Assembly (NCBI RefSeq): GCF_003217495.1
Contig: NZ_QJSW01000017.1
Location: 47,892-111,891, forward strand
Source: Paenibacillus barcinonensis
GTDB lineage: Bacteria; Bacillota; Bacilli; Paenibacillales; Paenibacillaceae
Length of the DNA: 64,000 nucleotides
Direction: 5' to 3'
The notes under the pieces were generated by a model. The model did not search any database. It was not told the DNA's origin and saw only the letters and a program-made list of their open reading frames with translations. This document shows, in pieces, positions 8,154 to 15,996 of this stretch. Position 1 is the first letter of the stretch, and the number at the start of each line of letters is the position of its first letter. Both the position numbers and the translations under genes were made by a program.

Positions 8154-10829
8154 ATGCGTCACATATGGCAAATATACAAAACAGACTGGGTGCACATTTT
8201 AAAAGTCCCTACGGGTATATTTCTGATTGCTGCAATTATTCTTCTCCCCGGTGTATATGATTGGGTGAATGTGAAATCCGTCTGGGACCCGTACAGCAAT
8301 ACACAAGGTATCAAAATAGCCGTCACCAGTGAAGATCAAGGATCATCTGTCACAGGAACTTCGGTCAATATAGGTGAAGCGTTAATTCGAAGCTTAAAAC
8401 AGAACAAAAAGCTGGGATGGACTTTCGTTGATAAGGAGCAGGCAAGCCGTGGAGTCCAAACAGGAGAATATTACGCTAGCTTGCTTATTCCCGCTGATTT
8501 TTCGTCCAAAATAACAGGCATTGTGGAGGGAAAGCTGGACCGGCCAGAAGTAATCTACACCGTTAATGAAAAGGTAAATGCCATCGCTCCCAAAATAACC
8601 GGTTCTGGTGTGTCCGCAATTACCAAACAAATTAACGAGAATTTCACCGAAGCTGTCAGTGAAGCAGTGCTCACCAAGCTGAGGGAAGCCGGGATCGAGA
8701 TTAATGCACAGCTGCCGACGCTACGCAAAATGGAACACGGCATCTTTATGCTGGAGAAAAATCTGCCTGCCATTCGGGCGGCTGGTCAAAAGGTACTTGA
8801 AGTGGATCAGGCCATGCCCGAGATTGTGACCAAAGCACAAAAAATTGTAGAGCTGGAGAAGCGATTGCCGGAAATTAATGAAGCTGCCGGATATGTGCTG
8901 AAAATTCAGCAGTACTGGCCGCAGATTAAAGCAGCCGCTGGCGAAGTTGTCGCTCTGGAGACCCGCATTCCTGAAATCCAACAGGCCGTTGCCCGAATTC
9001 AGGAGGTCGATGCCAACTTTGGACAAGTGGCTGGCGTAATAGTTACTGCTTTGGATAAAACCGACAAAGCGATGGCTATTGTATCTGCTGCCGAGCAGGA
9101 TCTCGATAAGATATCCGGTATTGCCGCTAATGGAGCGCAACTGGCGGAGGAACTCAATCGCTTTGTCAGTGCCACTCAGGAGGCATTTCAGACAATCACA
9201 CCCACAATCCGGCAAAACCTGCTGCTGATCCAACAAATTACAAATGCGGCTGGAGATGTATTTGCACAATTAAATGAAACTGATCTAAGCAAGCTTCCAA
9301 ACGCCGATGAAATAGACCGTATTACAGTCCGCTTAGGCAATGCAGTGAAAATTGCCGACAGCATGGCTGCCCTACTCGGGAAAATAGATGGCTTATTGCC
9401 GTCTCATCCACTATCTGCGAAGGTGCAACAATTGCAAACGATATCCGATCAGCTTCAGCAGCAGATACGTCTAGCCGGGATCATCAGTAATGCACTGCAA
9501 AACAACACTACGCCTCCGGCAGACATCGTTGCCAGATTAAACGAGATGACAAGGAATGCAAGCAGCGGCATAGATCGGTTCATCAGCACCTATGACAGCC
9601 AAATCTCCCCTGCGCTCTCAGCAGGTACAGATCAATTACAATCCATCCTCTCGACTTCGGCAGATACACTAGAGGGAGCACAGGAACGACTTCCCGACAT
9701 AGCCGACATTCTTGCAGCGGCGAAGCAAGGCATTACGTTTGGACAATCAGAGCTTGAGAAAATCCAGAGTGATCTGCCCCAGATTCAGGCCAAAATACAT
9801 GAAATCTCGCAAACTCTGGATGCGAAAAGCAAAGCCTTTATTCAGGCGCTCCACACCGTCTCCTCTCTTGTTCAGCGGGACCTGCCAAAGCTTGAGGACA
9901 AGCTGAATGCAGCGGCCAGCTTTGTTCGCAATGATTTGCCGCAGGCAGAGAAGCAGATTCACAAGGCGTCCAGCTTTGTACAGCATCAGCTGCCTGAGGT
10001 GCAGAAGGGTGTTCATCGTTTAGCAGGCCTTGTACGTGATGACTTGCCCGCACTGGAAAATGCCATTCGCAAGGCGGCAGTCAAGCTGAGAGAAGTCGAA
10101 GGCAACAATCAGTTTGCCGAGCTTGCCAAGCTGCTGCGGGGGGATATCGAAAAGGAAAGCGCATTTCTCGCGAGTCCTGTACAGATTAAAGAACAGCAGC
10201 TCTATCCAATCCCGAATTACGGCTCAGCCATGTCACCCTTCTATGCTGTATTGTCTTTGTGGGTAGGCTCGACTCTCCTCATATCGTTGCTGCGTGCGGA
10301 AGCGGAGAATCCAGAGGGGCGATATCGCGGATATGAGCTGTACCTCGGGCGTCTTGCCACGTTTCTAACGATTGGACTATTACAGGCGATCTGTGTCACG
10401 GCAGGAGATATTCTGATTCTCGGAACCTACGTTGCAGATCAATGGTGGTTCATTGTGTTCGCAATGCTGGTGAGTACCGTGTTTGTAACCATCACATACA
10501 CACTGTTGTCCGTATTCGGAAATATCGGCAAAGGCATTGCCATTATCTTTATGGTATTTCAATTCTCCAGTTCGGGCGGGACCTTTCCGATCAGCATGAC
10601 ATCACCCTTTTTCCAGGCGCTGAATCCGTTCATGCCGTTCACCTATGCGATCAGCCTGCTGCGAGAAGCGGTTGGCGGCATTTTATGGTCTACTGCGATT
10701 AAGGACATCCTGTGGTTATGCCTGTTCATTGCATTAAGTCTGATTCTGGCTCTACTGTTAAAACGTCCGTTAAGCAGTCTGACCAAGCGTTCTGCCGAAA
10801 ATGCGAAAAAAACGAAAATTATTGCTTGA
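8154..10829 (+). CDS. YhgE/Pip-family membrane protein with two tandem-repeat arrays
   Basis: Large membrane protein (891 aa) of the YhgE/Pip family, whose members resemble ABC-2 type permeases and act as phage receptors or secretion components; the function here is not known. A single N-terminal membrane segment (about residues 19-37) is followed by a long extracytoplasmic region, then five membrane segments after about residue 690. The middle holds five tandem 17-residue repeats (residues 205-289, each starting P-E/A-I) and five tandem 18-residue repeats (residues 558-647, with DLP at repeat starts), both probably helical. The start is set at the ATG with AAGGAGGAC upstream, giving MRHIWQIYKTDW; the frame opens 48 codons earlier without a ribosome site. 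Monocistronic and divergent from pyr. Confidence 0.85.
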   Translation: MRHIWQIYKTDWVHILKVPTGIFLIAAIILLPGVYDWVNVKSVWDPYSNTQGIKIAVTSEDQGSSVTGTSVNIGEALIRSLKQNKKLGWTFVDKEQASRGVQTGEYYASLLIPADFSSKITGIVEGKLDRPEVIYTVNEKVNAIAPKITGSGVSAITKQINENFTEAVSEAVLTKLREAGIEINAQLPTLRKMEHGIFMLEKNLPAIRAAGQKVLEVDQAMPEIVTKAQKIVELEKRLPEINEAAGYVLKIQQYWPQIKAAAGEVVALETRIPEIQQAVARIQEVDANFGQVAGVIVTALDKTDKAMAIVSAAEQDLDKISGIAANGAQLAEELNRFVSATQEAFQTITPTIRQNLLLIQQITNAAGDVFAQLNETDLSKLPNADEIDRITVRLGNAVKIADSMAALLGKIDGLLPSHPLSAKVQQLQTISDQLQQQIRLAGIISNALQNNTTPPADIVARLNEMTRNASSGIDRFISTYDSQISPALSAGTDQLQSILSTSADTLEGAQERLPDIADILAAAKQGITFGQSELEKIQSDLPQIQAKIHEISQTLDAKSKAFIQALHTVSSLVQRDLPKLEDKLNAAASFVRNDLPQAEKQIHKASSFVQHQLPEVQKGVHRLAGLVRDDLPALENAIRKAAVKLREVEGNNQFAELAKLLRGDIEKESAFLASPVQIKEQQLYPIPNYGSAMSPFYAVLSLWVGSTLLISLLRAEAENPEGRYRGYELYLGRLATFLTIGLLQAICVTAGDILILGTYVADQWWFIVFAMLVSTVFVTITYTLLSVFGNIGKGIAIIFMVFQFSSSGGTFPISMTSPFFQALNPFMPFTYAISLLREAVGGILWSTAIKDILWLCLFIALSLILALLLKRPLSSLTKRSAENAKKTKIIA
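8766..9020 (+). repeat. Five tandem 17-codon repeats within yhgE-type gene
   Basis: Five consecutive 51-bp units encode PAIRAAGQKVLEVDQAM, PEIVTKAQKIVELEKRL, PEINEAAGYVLKIQQYW, PQIKAAAGEVVALETRI and PEIQQAVARIQEVDANF. Proline opens each unit and hydrophobic spacing is kept. DNA identity between units is low, so the array is old. Confidence 0.85.
9825..10094 (+). repeat. Five tandem 18-codon repeats within yhgE-type gene
   Basis: Five 54-bp units: KSKAFIQALHTVSSLVQR, DLPKLEDKLNAAASFVRN, DLPQAEKQIHKASSFVQH, QLPEVQKGVHRLAGLVRD and DLPALENAIRKAAVKLRE. The 18-residue period (five helical turns) differs from the 17-residue period of the first array. Confidence 0.85.
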
Positions 10830-10831
10830 TC

Positions 10832-10872
10832 AAAAAAAGAGGGCATCTTGAACATCATGTTCAGAGGCCCTC
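10832..10872 (-). terminator. Terminator of the lipid-linked-pentose operon
   Basis: Arms GAGGGC/GCCCTC (10839-10844, 10867-10872) enclose TGAACAT/ATGTTCA with a 1-nt loop. On the minus strand the hairpin is followed by TTTTTTT (10838-10832). It sits 36 bp past the stop of the 10908-12218 gene. On the plus strand it may also slow yhgE transcripts, but without a T-run. Confidence 0.85.
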
Positions 10873-10907
10873 CTTGAATTCGCATTGACGTTTACATTTA
10901 CTTTGTT

Positions 10908-12218
10908 TTACTTCTGCTTGATCGAACGCTGCTCTTCCAGCTGCGTATAGGCTTGCTTGATCGTTGACAACGTTTCTACATGACGGTAGATGTTGTTGCC
11001 CACCGTTACGAGCAGGGCTGCAATGAGCAGACCTGTCAGCACTTTTTTGCCGAGACCGGAACGCAGATCGCTGATGAACATCCCCCCTAGCAGATAAAAA
11101 GCAAATAAATAATGTCCTGCATACAGATACATATCATATTGATACACAGCCAGCCCGAAGCCTACAACAAGATGAAGCAGGAAAGCGAATATAATGTACG
11201 GCATCAAGGTCCATACACTGCTCTCCCGTATACGTCGGATAAAACCAGCAAATGCAAGCAGCAACAGGAACCCCCCCGTCATCTGAACGTACAGCGGATT
11301 AGCTCTGGAGAGGTCCGTCACAAATGCAACCATACCCGGATCAAGCAAATGTACTTTGGGGGACAGCATCGGATTGATCGTTAACAGAGTTAATGCTTTA
11401 ACATGTACAGCCCACTGAAACGGTGTGGCATAGCTGGTGCCTCCATTTTGAATTCCGAGCAGCCAGTTGCTCACCCAGCTTCGTCCACCAAATGCCACAT
11501 ACTGAATAGCTGTTAACACCACAATCATCAGCACAGCCAGTGCCATGATACCAACGTATTTTTTCCAGCCGGCCTTGGTTCGCCATGCCTTCATATTAAA
11601 AAATACAGCTCCAGCAAACGGCACAATATTGGTGGAGGTTAATCCGAAATTAATCGTTGCCAGCAGTGCATTCGGAACATAATGTACCTCTTGCTGAACA
11701 CGTGTATATTGCAAATAAACAACAGACAACAAAATAACAAACTGCACATAAGGATATGAGTCGGGTATAAGTGCCGTATACATCAGATATGAGCTGAATC
11801 CGAATAAGAGCGCAAACAGCAGCGGAGTGTAGGAAGCTCTCTCTTCATTACGACTGAGAAAAATATAGACCAGAATAACCGATCCTGCATTCACAAGAGA
11901 CTGGAGGATCAGAAAAAACCAGTTGCCACCCAGCAGCTTGGATACAGCAGCCAGCGTAACAGCCAAATAAGAAATTAAAGGATGAATCACAGAGGAACTG
12001 TTGTCCCCATAATACATTGAAGGATCGAAATTAAACAAATTAAGAGGAAACAAGGTGGTATTAAACGGCGTATATTTAGCTAGCATGTCTGCATGCTCAC
12101 TCATATATATAACATATGAACCATTCATCACACCGTAAAAGAGGGCAAAACCCGCAAACAGATAAAAAGCGGTCAACGTCACCCTGCGGTCATACCATAT
12201 GTAATCTAAAAATTTCAT
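10908..12218 (-). CDS. Polytopic membrane protein, putative GT-C-type glycosyltransferase
   Basis: A 436-aa protein with roughly ten hydrophobic segments and no cytoplasmic domain. Segment 1 (about residues 14-35) is followed by a large presumed external loop carrying acidic residues (SEHAD at 40-44, FDPSMYYGD at 64-72) and then HPLISYL. That layout recalls GT-C glycosyltransferases, which use acidic residues of the first external loop with a lipid-phosphate sugar donor. No exact family is recognised, so the assignment is inference from topology and from its place as last gene behind a polyprenol-phosphate sugar synthase, a phosphatase and two EmrE-like proteins. It would transfer the pentose to an unknown surface acceptor. 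A transporter or polymer-export protein remains possible. Confidence 0.55.
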   Translation of the reverse strand: MKFLDYIWYDRRVTLTAFYLFAGFALFYGVMNGSYVIYMSEHADMLAKYTPFNTTLFPLNLFNFDPSMYYGDNSSSVIHPLISYLAVTLAAVSKLLGGNWFFLILQSLVNAGSVILVYIFLSRNEERASYTPLLFALLFGFSSYLMYTALIPDSYPYVQFVILLSVVYLQYTRVQQEVHYVPNALLATINFGLTSTNIVPFAGAVFFNMKAWRTKAGWKKYVGIMALAVLMIVVLTAIQYVAFGGRSWVSNWLLGIQNGGTSYATPFQWAVHVKALTLLTINPMLSPKVHLLDPGMVAFVTDLSRANPLYVQMTGGFLLLLAFAGFIRRIRESSVWTLMPYIIFAFLLHLVVGFGLAVYQYDMYLYAGHYLFAFYLLGGMFISDLRSGLGKKVLTGLLIAALLVTVGNNIYRHVETLSTIKQAYTQLEEQRSIKQK

Positions 12219-12254
12219 AAAGTCACATCCAATATTTGATATAAAATCTATGTC

Positions 12255-12575
12255 CTAGAGTACGAGCAGACATAATCCGCCCAAAATACAGGCTACTCCC
12301 ATCCAGCGCATCGGCCCGACCTCTTCTTTGAAAGCCCATTTGGCAATAATGAGCGTCCATATGTAGGTTAACGCATTGGCAGGCAGTACCACAGTTAAAG
12401 GAAGGAATTGCAGCAATACAATATTGAGCAAAGCACCTGTGCCATAAAATCCAAGACCCATCAACACATGCAGCCGTTTGCGGCTTGTCGCGTAAACTTT
12501 CAATCCAGCTCCACCCATCGCCCCGCATAACGTCATCACAACCAAAACAGCAACCATCCAGCTATCGGTCCACAC
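12255..12575 (-). CDS. EmrE/SMR-like small membrane protein, second subunit of putative lipid-sugar flippase
   Basis: A four-helix protein of 106 aa resembling the SMR/ArnF-like group (MWTDSWMVAVLVVM, LGFYGTGALLNIVLLQFLPL, ALTYIWTLIIAKWAFKEEV, ACILGGLCLLVL). GTG start with GGGGTGA nine bases upstream. It begins 14 bp inside the end of the preceding SMR gene, in another frame. Adjacent SMR pairs such as ArnE-ArnF form heterodimers that flip undecaprenyl-phosphate sugars, and a pair beside a lipid-phosphate pentose synthase suggests the same job (inference). A drug-efflux SMR pair is the alternative. Confidence 0.7.
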   Translation of the reverse strand: MWTDSWMVAVLVVMTLCGAMGGAGLKVYATSRKRLHVLMGLGFYGTGALLNIVLLQFLPLTVVLPANALTYIWTLIIAKWAFKEEVGPMRWMGVACILGGLCLLVL

Positions 12576-12891
12576 TGGTTAACGTCACCCCGATTCCCAG
12601 GAGCACAACTGCCGCAAGCTTCTGTACTGTAATCTCTTCCCCAAGCAGGAAATGCCCATAGACCAAGGCAAATACATAACTGGCACACATGATCGGATAA
12701 GCCACCGACAGCTTTTCCCGCGCAAACGCCTTGATCATGAGTATGGCACCTAATCCATAACACAGGAATCCGATGCCCATGTATATCCATTCCGTTAATC
12801 CCCACTTCCAGAACAGCTGCCCGGTTGCAGTCAGGAACGCAGAAGCCAGCATCAACAGCTTGCCGGTATGGCGTGAACTCATTTCCCCCAC
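12562..12891 (-). CDS. EmrE/SMR-like small membrane protein, first subunit of putative lipid-sugar flippase
   Basis: A 109-aa four-helix protein (LMLASAFLTATGQLFWKWGL, YMGIGFLCYGLGAILMIKAF, LSVAYPIMCASYVFALVYGH, LAAVVLLGIGVTLTSVD). The order GxxxQxxxKxG in helix 1 and the A-Y-P motif in helix 3 match EamA/SMR-type flippase subunits such as ArnE. GTG start with GGAGG seven bases upstream. It overlaps the HAD phosphatase gene by 13 bp and its partner SMR gene by 14 bp, so synthesis of all three is coupled. Confidence 0.72.
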   Translation of the reverse strand: MGEMSSRHTGKLLMLASAFLTATGQLFWKWGLTEWIYMGIGFLCYGLGAILMIKAFAREKLSVAYPIMCASYVFALVYGHFLLGEEITVQKLAAVVLLGIGVTLTSVDR

Positions 12892-13511
12892 GTTAATGCC
12901 TCCATCTCCGGAACACGTTTGTTAATAAAATAACGCTGACTCACCAGCTGCATGACAGGAAGGTCGGATAATGAATCGGAGTAAGAGCAGGATTGCTCAT
13001 AATCAATTTCCAGGTTTTTCTTTGCCAGATAAGACTGAATCCGCCGCACCTTCTCTTCACCTTTACAATTTTCCCCGTCAATGACGCAAGTATATCCATT
13101 CTCATGTCGTACAAGCTCTGTGCCGATCACATGATCAACCCACGGGAATTGCTGAAAAAATTTCATGTATGCATGCGGAGAAGCCGTCACTAACAACACA
13201 TGATATCCAGCCTCCTTCCGATGCTGCATCTCTACGCTAGCCTCGGTGAATATGGATGTACGCAGATGAGTATCAAAGAAGTGCTGTAAATCCTGTTCTG
13301 ACATGCGCTTTATTTCTTGAAAATAAGAGCGTTTAACTCGTTCAACCGTCATAAAACCTGCCTTGAATAACAGTGTATGGAACGCAATGACAGGCAGCCG
13401 CCATGCCTGCCACGGATAACGGCGCACTCCATAGTATACAAACTGGAACATGGAATCGCTGCGTATAATCGTCTTATCAATATCAAAAATCGCAATCTTC
13501 GTACGTTTCAC
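12879..13511 (-). CDS. HAD-IB family phosphatase
   Basis: Haloacid-dehalogenase hydrolase of 210 aa, subfamily IB (phosphoserine-phosphatase-like). Motif I is IFDIDKT (residues 8-14), motif II is VTASP, the conserved Lys lies in GEEKVRRIQ, and motif IV is YSDSLSDLP. All catalytic residues are present. GTG start with GGGGGATCAGG upstream. Located 31 bp after the UbiA-type gene and overlapping the SMR gene, it is well placed to remove the 5-phosphate from polyprenyl-phosphoryl-5-phosphoribose (inference); in other bacteria HAD phosphatases are found beside or fused to such UbiA enzymes. Confidence 0.85.
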   Translation of the reverse strand: MKRTKIAIFDIDKTIIRSDSMFQFVYYGVRRYPWQAWRLPVIAFHTLLFKAGFMTVERVKRSYFQEIKRMSEQDLQHFFDTHLRTSIFTEASVEMQHRKEAGYHVLLVTASPHAYMKFFQQFPWVDHVIGTELVRHENGYTCVIDGENCKGEEKVRRIQSYLAKKNLEIDYEQSCSYSDSLSDLPVMQLVSQRYFINKRVPEMEALTWGK

Positions 13512-13542
13512 CCTGATCCCCCTCTATATTGTCTCTTGCTGT

Positions 13543-14451
13543 CTATTCGAAGATGGCAAAGATCGTAATTACACTGACGACATATAAAATAACGGTAATC
13601 AAAATAGGCTTGTCCTCAAACAAAACACGGTCCGGGGAGCCTCCTTGATTTTTCATATGGATCAGATACAAATACCGAAACATGCCATAAATGACCAGAG
13701 GAATGGTCCACATCAGATGAATGGTGCGATCTGACGTAAAGGTAAATAAGGAGTAGCTGATAATGGTTGCCGTCGTTACGATGGTATTAAACTGATCTAA
13801 CAGCGTAATCGAGTAGTTATCCAGCACCTTGCGATGTGATCCTGTGTTGCCTTCCAGCAAAGTAAGTTCATTTCTCCGTTTACCAATCGCCAGAAACAAA
13901 GATAACAACATCGTGCAGATCAGGAACCATGGCGTGAAGGGCACATGAATCAACACACCGCCAGCAATCGCACGCAGCACGAATCCGGCCGCAATTGTCA
14001 TCATATCCAGTATGACCAAATGTTTAAGTACAAAAGAATATGAGACGTTCAGCAGGAAGTATACGATGCATAGCACACCGAAAAGTGGATTCATCACAAA
14101 AGCTGCTATCAGAGAAAGCACCAGCAGTACAATACCGAAAATAATCGCATGGACAGGGTGCACCTGGCCTGACGCGATCGGTCGAAACTGCTTGGTCGGG
14201 TGTTGCTTGTCCCGCTCCCGGTCCACAACATCATTTAAAATATACACACAGCCCGCTACCAGGCTAAACAGCAGAAAGCCAGCGATCGTGGCAGCAATAG
14301 TCTCCGTTCGAATCTCTTCAAACGAAAATAATAATGCCGCAAATAATAGCAAATTTTTGGTCCACTGCTTGGGTCTTAACAGCTTGAACAAGCCGGATAT
14401 CGTACCCGCACCGCTCCCCGATGATAAAGTATTTGTCCGTGATGAAAACAA
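13543..14451 (-). CDS. UbiA-family polyprenyl-phosphate phosphoribosyltransferase (DPPR synthase-like)
   Basis: A 302-aa integral membrane protein of the UbiA superfamily that matches 5-phosphoribosyl-1-pyrophosphate:decaprenyl-phosphate phosphoribosyltransferases. The first Asp-rich motif NDVVDRERD (about residues 73-81) is followed by the branch-typical HPTKQFRPIASGQV; RPKQWTKNLL near the N-terminus is also typical; the second polar motif lies around LVILDMMTIAAGFVLRAIAGG. The expected reaction joins PRPP to a polyprenyl phosphate at the membrane. TTG start with GAAGGGAG nine bases upstream. It is the first gene of a five-gene operon with its own promoter. A quinone or heme prenyltransferase is less likely because of the RPIASG signature and the context. 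Confidence 0.85.
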   Translation of the reverse strand: MFSSRTNTLSSGSGAGTISGLFKLLRPKQWTKNLLLFAALLFSFEEIRTETIAATIAGFLLFSLVAGCVYILNDVVDRERDKQHPTKQFRPIASGQVHPVHAIIFGIVLLVLSLIAAFVMNPLFGVLCIVYFLLNVSYSFVLKHLVILDMMTIAAGFVLRAIAGGVLIHVPFTPWFLICTMLLSLFLAIGKRRNELTLLEGNTGSHRKVLDNYSITLLDQFNTIVTTATIISYSLFTFTSDRTIHLMWTIPLVIYGMFRYLYLIHMKNQGGSPDRVLFEDKPILITVILYVVSVITIFAIFE

Positions 14452-14515
14452 TTGCAGTAACTCCCTTCAGAAACAATTCTAACTTTCCAGTATATACAAT
14501 TAACGTAAAGACTTA

Positions 14516-14544
14516 ATCATAAGTTGCTTGGTTATTTTTGTAAA
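14516..14544 (-). promoter_or_regulatory. Sigma-A promoter of the UbiA-HAD-SMR operon
   Basis: Minus strand TTTACA (14544-14539), a 17-bp spacer and TATGAT (14521-14516), 65 bp upstream of the TTG start at 14451. It lies just downstream of the dapL terminator, so this operon is an independent transcription unit. Confidence 0.7.
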
Positions 14545-14569
14545 GAGCACAAATGATATATTTTCACAG

Positions 14570-14595
14570 AAAAAAGAGACCGTTTCCGGTCTCTT
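14570..14595 (-). terminator. Terminator of dapL
   Basis: GAGACCG and CGGTCTC (within 14576-14593) form a short GC-rich stem with a 4-nt loop. On the minus strand it is followed by a T-run (14575-14570). It lies 36 bp past the dapL stop. Confidence 0.85.
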
Positions 14596-14631
14596 CACAC
14601 TGAGCTTCTTCGATTTTAACGTATGCTTCAA

Positions 14632-15885
14632 TTAAAATTCAAACTCAACATCACTCAGACGACGTTTAATTTCGGCAATAACCCGTTTCTCTTCCTCTTC
14701 ACCGTTTGCGATAAACGTTACGGAGAAACGAACAAAGTTACCTGCATCATCCCAAGGTACGGAGGAGATCAGCTTCTCACGGATCAGGAATTGAGAGAAA
14801 TCCTCACCGGATTCGAAGCGGCGTCCACCAACAACACCTTTTGGTGCTTCTACGTAAAGGAAGAAGGAACCTTTCGGTTTCTCAGCCTGGAAGCCAAGTT
14901 CATTTAATGCTGCTACCAGCATGTCATGACGACGGGAATATTTCTCAGCAATTTTCTCTGTAATTTCCGGATGACTCAAGCCATACGCTGCCGCTTTCTG
15001 GATCGCGATGAATTGACCGGAATCATTGTTGTCCTTCACATCACTGAATGCTTTGACAACGAGCGGATTACCAGCAACAAAGCCAATTCTCCAACCCGTC
15101 ATGTTGTAGGATTTGGACAAGGAGTGAAGCTCCACACCAACATCCTTCGCGCCAGGCACGGACAGGAAGCTGAACGGTTTTTTGCCATCATACGTCAACG
15201 CTGCATATGGTGCATCATGTACAACAACGACATTGTATTTTTTCGCCCATGCAACAACCTCAGTGAAAAACTCCACCGTTGCACTTGCACCAGTCGGGTT
15301 GTTCGGGTAGTTCAGATAGAGCAATTTTGCACGTTTTGCAATATCCTCGGGGATCGCCTGCAAATCAGGCAGGAAGTTGTTCTCTTTGGTCAATTGAACG
15401 TTAAATACTTCTCCGCCCAGATATTTGGTATGTGTACCCATGACCGGATAACCAGGAACAGTCATAATCGTTACGTCTCCCGGGTTAATGAAGCACGAAG
15501 GCATCATTGCCAAAGCCGGCTTGGAGCCGATGGAGTGGACGATTTCAGTGTCCGCATCAATCCCGTCAACGTTAAATACGTTTTTCAGGTATGCTGCTGC
15601 CGCTGCCTTGAACTCAGGAATACCGTTATCGGCATATCCGCGGTTCTCCGGCTTGGCCGCTTCTGCAGCAAGTGCAGCAACAATGCCTGCATCTGCCATT
15701 TCATCCGGTTCACCCACCCCAAGGTCGATCAACTCGACATCAGGAAAGTCTTTTTTTGCAGAAGCCTTAGCACGTTTGATTTTCTCGAATTTATAGATGT
15801 TGGTGTCTTTACCATAGTTGGAGCCGCCGATACGGTCAGCAAAATTAGTTTGGATGTACGTTTCTTGATATTGTTCAATACTCAT
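14632..15885 (-). CDS. dapL: LL-diaminopimelate aminotransferase (DapL-type class I aminotransferase)
   Basis: PLP enzyme of 417 aa that converts tetrahydrodipicolinate directly to LL-diaminopimelate in lysine and peptidoglycan synthesis. Typical segments are DLGVGEPDEMADAGIV, YADNGIPEFK, YPNNPTGASA and the PLP-lysine segment HSLSKSYNMTGWRIGFVAGN. The open frame reaches 15924, but the ATG at 15885 has GAGGAG 12 bases upstream, and the ATG nine codons into the frame directly abuts that site. It is transcribed alone, between rluD (111 bp away) and its own terminator. A general aromatic or aspartate aminotransferase role cannot be excluded, but the YADNGIPEF and PGYPVMGTHTKYLGG segments favour DapL. 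Confidence 0.87.
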   Translation of the reverse strand: MSIEQYQETYIQTNFADRIGGSNYGKDTNIYKFEKIKRAKASAKKDFPDVELIDLGVGEPDEMADAGIVAALAAEAAKPENRGYADNGIPEFKAAAAAYLKNVFNVDGIDADTEIVHSIGSKPALAMMPSCFINPGDVTIMTVPGYPVMGTHTKYLGGEVFNVQLTKENNFLPDLQAIPEDIAKRAKLLYLNYPNNPTGASATVEFFTEVVAWAKKYNVVVVHDAPYAALTYDGKKPFSFLSVPGAKDVGVELHSLSKSYNMTGWRIGFVAGNPLVVKAFSDVKDNNDSGQFIAIQKAAAYGLSHPEITEKIAEKYSRRHDMLVAALNELGFQAEKPKGSFFLYVEAPKGVVGGRRFESGEDFSQFLIREKLISSVPWDDAGNFVRFSVTFIANGEEEEKRVIAEIKRRLSDVEFEF

Positions 15886-15996
15886 AATGCGATTCATCTC
15901 CTCATTGTGACACAAATTTCTCATGTTTTAATATGAAGCATTTGAGCATACAACACCATGGACAAAATATCCGAACATTTGTACTTTCTACAAAGG

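Noticed and set aside
14926..15936. 336-codon plus-strand frame antisense to dapL
   Set aside because: Covered by the aminotransferase gene on the other strand; no ribosome site or domain.
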